A DNA stretch of 64,000 nt, taken from NCBI GenBank assembly GCA_051008895.1, contig JBPCXI010000273.1, forward strand, positions 5,755-69,754, in the 5' to 3' direction. The stretch is from SMWD01 sp051008895 (GTDB taxonomy: Bacteria; Pseudomonadota; Gammaproteobacteria; Steroidobacterales; GCA-2729495). The translations under genes were made by a program, and so were the position numbers. This document shows, piece by piece, positions 60,151 through 64,000 of the stretch (positions within the stretch are counted from its first letter, which is position 1; every line of letters starts with the position of its first letter). The notes under the pieces are model-generated. The model ran no database searches. It had not been told where the DNA came from and saw nothing but the letters and a program-made list of their open reading frames with translations.

Positions 60151-60786
60151 TTAGTAGGCTTCCGCGCCGGCCTCGACGAAGCGCGCACGGACGAGCCGGT
60201 CCATCAGTTCCACCCGATGCTGCCAAAGATCGCGTGACACCGGCGGCACCTCAGCGACCTGTCGCCCGTCCGGCCAGTCGGCCGACCTCGGCTCGACGGG
60301 CCAGCGGCGCAGCGCGGACGGCGCGCGGGTCATGCGGCGTTGCTCGACGCGATTCAGTTCGTAATCGACCGCGACGATGCGCCGCTGCAGATCACTGATC
60401 GCACTGGCCAGATCCGGACGCCCGCCGCCTGATCGCGACGGCAACCCGCCCAGCAGACGCTCCATGCTGCGCGACTGCCGGCGCAGCGCACCGACGTCCG
60501 CGCTGGACGAAGCACGGCGGACCGAAGAGACCGAAACCGATGGTTCTTGCTCGGACGGCCGGGCATCGACGAGGAACGTCTCGACGGGCGCGGCCGGCGG
60601 TTCCTGGCGCACCAGCATGAAAATTGCGAACGCCGCCGCGCAGGCGGCCAGCGCAGCGCCCGACCAGGCCAACGGTCGCCGTCGCCGCGCGCGCGCCGCA
60701 ATCCGCGCCCACGCGTTTGCAGGCGGACGCAGGTCGGGCAGCTTGCGCAACTGCTCAGCCACGCCGCGGTTCGTTGCGTCGATCAT
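60151..60786 (-). CDS. Putative anti-sigma factor, single-span membrane protein
   Basis: The 211-residue protein has a cytoplasmic N-terminal part (RGVAEQLRKLPDLRPPANAWARIAARARRRR), a helix near 40-60 (LAWSGAALAACAAAFAIFML) and a periplasmic region with a coiled-coil-like segment (LASAISDLQRRIVAVDYELNRVEQRRM). Its ATG overlaps the sigma gene stop by 4 bases, and the layout sigma factor then small membrane protein is typical of anti-sigma factors. No zinc HxxxCxxC motif is present. The assignment rests on context. Confidence 0.65.
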   Translation of the reverse strand: MIDATNRGVAEQLRKLPDLRPPANAWARIAARARRRRPLAWSGAALAACAAAFAIFMLVRQEPPAAPVETFLVDARPSEQEPSVSVSSVRRASSSADVGALRRQSRSMERLLGGLPSRSGGGRPDLASAISDLQRRIVAVDYELNRVEQRRMTRAPSALRRWPVEPRSADWPDGRQVAEVPPVSRDLWQHRVELMDRLVRARFVEAGAEAY

Positions 60787-61376
60787 CGCTCCGCGCCCCC
60801 GTGCTCGCCGGCCACATGCGCATCGCCGGCGGCGGCCTGCCGCAGACGCTGGTGAGCGCGGGCAAGCTGCGACTTCGAGAAGCTGACGCTCTTACCCAGC
60901 AACTCCGCTATTTCACGATGCGTGTAGCCTTCCACGTCGTGCAGAATGACGACGACGCGGGCCGTATCGGACAGGCGCGCGAGCGCGCGTTCGAGGTCCA
61001 TCTGCGCCAGCGTCAGCGGCGTATCCGCTGCGACCGCCGGCTCGTATTCCGTATGCTCGTCGCCGAGGTCGCGGAACAGGGTCGCGCGATTATTCCAGGC
61101 GGAGCGCAGATGCATCAGGCATTTACTGACCGCGATCTTGCGTATCCAAGTCGCGAGCGACGCGTCGCCGCGAAACGAGCCGATGCTGCGGATCACCTCG
61201 ATAAAGGTCTCCTGCAGCAGGTCGTCGGCCGTTGCCGTCGAACCGGTCATCCGCGCCATCAGTGAATACACCGGCGCGTTGAAGGTCCGGAAAATGATCT
61301 CGTGGGCCTTCATGTCGCCGCGCCTGGCCCGGGCCAGAATATCCGGATCGACAGCCCTGTTTGCGAATCCCGCCAT
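60783..61376 (-). CDS. RNA polymerase ECF sigma factor
   Basis: The 197-residue protein has sigma region 2 (ILARARRGDMKAHEIIFRTFNAPVYSLMARM, DDLLQETFIEVIRSIGSFRGDASLATWIRKIA) and region 4 (LARLSDTARVVVILHDVEGYTHREIAELLGKSVSFSKSQLARAHQRLR). It would direct transcription of an envelope-stress or surface regulon, probably including its own operon. The C-terminal tail is Gly/Ala-rich. It heads the unit sigma, anti-sigma, PDZ. No ribosome site precedes ATG 61376. Confidence 0.93.
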   Translation of the reverse strand: MAGFANRAVDPDILARARRGDMKAHEIIFRTFNAPVYSLMARMTGSTATADDLLQETFIEVIRSIGSFRGDASLATWIRKIAVSKCLMHLRSAWNNRATLFRDLGDEHTEYEPAVAADTPLTLAQMDLERALARLSDTARVVVILHDVEGYTHREIAELLGKSVSFSKSQLARAHQRLRQAAAGDAHVAGEHGGAER

Positions 61377-61383
61377 ATCGAGA

Positions 61384-61414
61384 GTTTAGATGCCGCGCAA
61401 GGCCATTTGGTTGC
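61384..61414 (-). promoter_or_regulatory. Candidate ECF-type promoter of the sigma operon
   Basis: On the minus strand TGCAACC (61414-61408) is followed after about 16 bases by CATCTAAA (about 61391-61384). The TGCAACC-type -35 is seen in some ECF regulons. The predicted transcript would begin around 61377, almost on the sigma ATG at 61376, so the message would be leaderless; this matches the lack of a ribosome site. Confidence 0.35.
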
Positions 61415-61495
61415 ACATTTGCTAACGCACGGCCTGCGGGGCACGGAATTGCATCGAATTGCCGCGGTGGTAGAGTACCTGCCGTCCGGAACCCT

Positions 61496-61582
61496 GCCCG
61501 GGTGGCGGAATTGGTAGACGCGGTAGACTCAAAATCTATTGTCCGCAAGGACGTGCGAGTTCAAGTCTCGCCCCGGGCACCA
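61496..61582 (+). tRNA. tRNA-Leu (anticodon CAA)
   Basis: The acceptor stem GCCCGGG/CCCGGGC closes an 87-base class II tRNA with encoded CCA. The anticodon loop CTCAAAA gives CAA, reading UUG; the variable arm TTGTCCGCAAGGACGT and the T arm GCGAGTTCAAGTCTCGC are intact. A short hairpin terminator follows directly. Confidence 0.95.
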
Positions 61583-61587
61583 AAAAG

Positions 61588-61610
61588 GCAGGCCAATGGC
61601 CTGCTTTTTT
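61588..61610 (+). terminator. Rho-independent terminator of tRNA-Leu
   Basis: The stem GCAGGCC/GGCCTGC with loop AAT is followed by six T, starting six bases after the tRNA CCA. A second imperfect GC-rich inverted repeat (GGCGCCGG…CCGGCGCC) lies at about 61660-61700. Confidence 0.85.
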
Positions 61611-61720
61611 GGTGCCCGAAGGGCTCTAGTTAACTTCGGCCTCCGGCCGAAAGAAAAGGCGCCGGGCCGACCCCGGATTGGGAGTCGAACCGGCGCCCGT
61701 CGAGCGGCAAGTGGTCGCGC

Positions 61721-64000
61721 TTACAGCGTAGTCAAAAGCGCGTCTGAGATCGCCTGGACCTCGTCAGACGTCAGCGTGCTCAAAAAGCCCATTCCGCCTT
61801 CGTTGTTGTCTATCGCGCGCTGGATGCCGGCCGCCGTCCGATTATTGATATCGGAGTTACCGATCGGATTGTGGCAACGCTCGCAGTTGTCTGCATAGAG
61901 TACGAAGCCGTTCAGCGAGATCGTTGTCGACGCCGTCACGGTGACCATGTCCGGGTCGCTGTCCAGATTGCCATCGTTGACGACCAGCGTTGCGACATAG
62001 TCGCCGTCGACATCGGGCGTAAAGGACGGCGTCGCGGTGTCGGCGCCACTCAAAGTCGCCGAACTTCCCGCCGGCGCAGACAGTGTCCAGGCGTGGGTGA
62101 TCGTGTCGCCGTCGGGATCGCTGCTGTCGGTGCCGTCCAGCGCGACCGCCGAGCCGGTGTTAACTGACTGATTGGGGCCGGCGTCGGCCACCGGCGCGCG
62201 ATTGGCCGGCGGCGTCGCAGACGCGGTCACGGTTACAGAATCCGGCGCGCTGTCGAGCTCGCCGTCGTTGACGACGAGCGTACCAATGTAGTCGCCGTCA
62301 ACGTCCGTCGTGAAACTCGGCATAGCGGTGTCGGCGGCGTTCAGCATCGCGGCACTGCTCGCGGGAACTTCCAGCGACCAGCCGTACGTGATCGTGTCGC
62401 CGTCCGGGTCGCTGCTGCCGCTGCCGTCGAGCATCGCGCCGGTGCCGGTCGCGACGTTCCGGTCGTCACCAGCATTCGCGACCGGCGGCCGGTTCTCGGT
62501 CGGCGGCGGCGTCACGTCGGTTTCGTCCGCGATGATCGTGTCGGCCACGAAACATCCGTCCGAGCCTTCCTCGCCATAAACGTCGATCATCAGCTCCGGC
62601 TGCAGGTCGGCATATTCGCCGCGCTCGCTAACGAGGCGCCCTTCGACGAGCTCCACGAGAAAGATATCGGTGTCGGTCGGCACGTCAACGCAGCGGTCGC
62701 CGGTTTCGGTCGCGACCATCAGCCTGCGATCGTCGCCGGCAGTCAGGATCTGGCCGCGCAGCACATCGTCATCGCTGACGTCGAGGTCGAGGATCGCCAG
62801 CACGGTTTTCAGCCGATCCGGGTCGGAATCCGACAGCATCAGCACGCCGTCGAACAGGCCCATCACGCCGTCGGCGATCGCGCTGTCGTCGAGCAGAACG
62901 CCACGTCGCGAGTAGACCTTCGAACCGTCCTGCAATTGAGCCGTCACGATCGACGCATCGACGAAGCCCTGACCCGGCGCAATCAGCAAGTCGAAACGCC
63001 GCTGGTCATCGATACCGGCCTGCGCCGTGCCCTTCACGCGAGCGAATGTGCCCGCTTCGCCGAGTTCGATCACCGTCGCAGCGAGCGTCAGCCGCCGATC
63101 GCTGATGCCGCCTGAATCGTCGTCGGAATCGCTATCGGAATCGTCGTCGGAATCGCTATCGGAATCGCTATCGGAATCGTCGTCGGAATCGTCGTCCGAA
63201 CTCGCGGACAAACGGATCCGGTCATCACGCCCGGAGATGAAGCCGATCACGGTGGCCGGATCGCCGGTCATGATCGCGCCAAAATCGGCGGGATCGCCGG
63301 TTGGCGTGAAGATGCCAGTATCCACCGCAGTCGTCACCTCGACGCAATGCAGATCGTCTGAATCGAAGTCGCTATCGTCGTCGAGGTCAGACATCAGCTC
63401 TTTCTGACACAGCTCGAAGCGCCCGGTATCCGCGTCCACCCGGCCGATGCGCCCGAAGATTCTCGACAGGCGTCCCGCCTCGACGTCGTCGAGCACGCGG
63501 ACGAAGACGACGGGGCGGAAATGATACTTGCCGTTACCGCCGGAGTGAATCTTGATCGACTTCTTGACGTCGAAGTCCATCTCGATCACCAGTGACCCGC
63601 CGTCGGTCACGAGGAACGAACCGCGCGGGTTCAGGTCGATCTTGCCGTTGGCCGGCAGCTTCGGCCGAATGGACTCGTCGACAGTTCCGTCGTCATTCAA
63701 GCTAACGAGCTCGAGGTCGGTTACCGTCAGCCGGATTTTTTCGTAGCTGCCGGCATTGACGTCGGCGACCGCGAATAACTCGGAAAAACTGGCGAGGGCC
63801 TTCAGGTCGATCGTCTCGATGCCGTCGAAAACGATTACCGGGCCGTCGTCGCCGAGCAACTCGATGCGGGTGATCGTCGCGAGAATTCGATCGAAACGAT
63901 CGGACGGGGCATCGGTGATTACAATGCCGACAGTACCCAGCTGCGGACCGGACGGCTGGCCGCCGGTACCCGGGCCGGCAACGGCGCCGTCGCCAGAACC
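61721..64000 (-). CDS. Secreted DUF4382/PKD/cytochrome c fusion protein (5' end beyond window)
   Basis: The open frame runs off the window end, so the start is not seen; at least 760 residues are present. From the visible N-terminal side: a Gly/Pro-rich linker, then a DUF4382-like domain (LGTVGIVITDAPSDRFDRILATITRIELLGDDGP), a metal-binding-like region, a long Asp/Ser-rich segment, further beta domains, two PKD-type repeats (NRPPVANAGDDRNV, GSGSSDPDGDTITYGW; and NRAPVADAGPNQSV, DSSDPDGDTITHAW), and a C-terminal region with a c-type heme motif CERCH and GMGFLSTLTSDEVQAISDALL. This suggests an exported or outer-surface electron-transfer protein. The partners are unknown. Confidence 0.85.
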   Translation of the reverse strand, partial: GSGDGAVAGPGTGGQPSGPQLGTVGIVITDAPSDRFDRILATITRIELLGDDGPVIVFDGIETIDLKALASFSELFAVADVNAGSYEKIRLTVTDLELVSLNDDGTVDESIRPKLPANGKIDLNPRGSFLVTDGGSLVIEMDFDVKKSIKIHSGGNGKYHFRPVVFVRVLDDVEAGRLSRIFGRIGRVDADTGRFELCQKELMSDLDDDSDFDSDDLHCVEVTTAVDTGIFTPTGDPADFGAIMTGDPATVIGFISGRDDRIRLSASSDDDSDDDSDSDSDSDSDDDSDSDSDDDSGGISDRRLTLAATVIELGEAGTFARVKGTAQAGIDDQRRFDLLIAPGQGFVDASIVTAQLQDGSKVYSRRGVLLDDSAIADGVMGLFDGVLMLSDSDPDRLKTVLAILDLDVSDDDVLRGQILTAGDDRRLMVATETGDRCVDVPTDTDIFLVELVEGRLVSERGEYADLQPELMIDVYGEEGSDGCFVADTIIADETDVTPPPTENRPPVANAGDDRNVATGTGAMLDGSGSSDPDGDTITYGWSLEVPASSAAMLNAADTAMPSFTTDVDGDYIGTLVVNDGELDSAPDSVTVTASATPPANRAPVADAGPNQSVNTGSAVALDGTDSSDPDGDTITHAWTLSAPAGSSATLSGADTATPSFTPDVDGDYVATLVVNDGNLDSDPDMVTVTASTTISLNGFVLYADNCERCHNPIGNSDINNRTAAGIQRAIDNNEGGMGFLSTLTSDEVQAISDALLTTL
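63117..63200. repeat. In-frame 12-bp tandem repeats coding an Asp/Ser linker
   Basis: Units of the type TCGGAATCGTCG and TCGGAATCGCTA repeat about seven times within the DUF4382 protein gene. On the minus strand they code for alternating Asp and Ser, like the SD linkers of surface proteins. Such an array is prone to length change by slippage. Confidence 0.8.

Noticed and set aside
1..64000. Prophage, transposon or integrative element
   Set aside because: No integrase, transposase, phage structural gene or clear direct-repeat boundary was seen on either strand.

Overview
The window is a G+C-rich chromosomal segment from a free-living, Gram-negative bacterium, almost certainly a gammaproteobacterium. 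The evidence is the conserved gene blocks trmJ-iscS-iscA-ndk-rlmN-pilW-rodZ-hisS-yfgM-bamB-der, queA-tgt-yajC-secD-secF and guaB-guaA-tadA, a single-chain PurL of 1294 residues, a DUF1820 gene, FeoAB under a Fur-like box, and PomAB motor genes. A Woeseia- or Chromatiales-like marine lineage is my impression only. I see no phage, integrase, transposase, plasmid functions or CRISPR array.

Layout. 1-3.6 kb: start of glyA, a histone-deacetylase-family gene, ettA and a glutathione peroxidase. 3.7-10.6 kb: a very large secreted multidomain protein translationally coupled to a tiny lipoprotein. 10.6-13.1 kb: a small membrane protein, a type IV pilin and a luciferase-like oxidoreductase. 13.1-18.8 kb: purL, DUF1820 and an orphan TagH-like FHA gene. 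18.9-21.5 kb: feoA-feoB plus a small Cys-containing membrane protein. 21.5-29.5 kb: a four-gene signalling block (TonB-dependent receptor, YfiR, CHASE8-type hybrid histidine kinase, REC-PAS-GGDEF-EAL protein) behind a CRP-type palindrome. 29.5-35.9 kb: FKBP isomerase, tRNA-Ser, pomAB, mltF, a methyltransferase-like gene and a bactofilin. 36-42.2 kb: tadA, guaA, guaB, xseA and a MetX/serine-succinyltransferase-family gene. 42.3-53.8 kb: der, bamB, yfgM, hisS, rodZ, pilW, rlmN, ndk, a reduced isc cluster with a divergent IscU-like scaffold, trmJ and suhB. 53.8-59.3 kb: secF, secD, yajC, tgt, queA. 59.3-61.6 kb: PDZ protein, putative anti-sigma factor, ECF sigma factor, tRNA-Leu(CAA). 61.7 kb to the end: a surface protein combining DUF4382, an Asp/Ser linker, PKD repeats and a cytochrome c motif, running off the window.

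Most of the content is core housekeeping: purine synthesis, Fe-S assembly, tRNA modification, protein export and outer membrane assembly. The accessory interest lies in (i) the receptor-YfiR-kinase-GGDEF/EAL block, where the usual partner of YfiR (a CHASE8 diguanylate cyclase) appears replaced by a CHASE8-type hybrid kinase, (ii) two large envelope proteins with unusual architectures, (iii) an ECF sigma/anti-sigma/PDZ unit whose candidate promoter would give a nearly leaderless message, and (iv) REP-like palindromes at gene ends. All calls come from reading motifs and gene order by eye; no database search was run.
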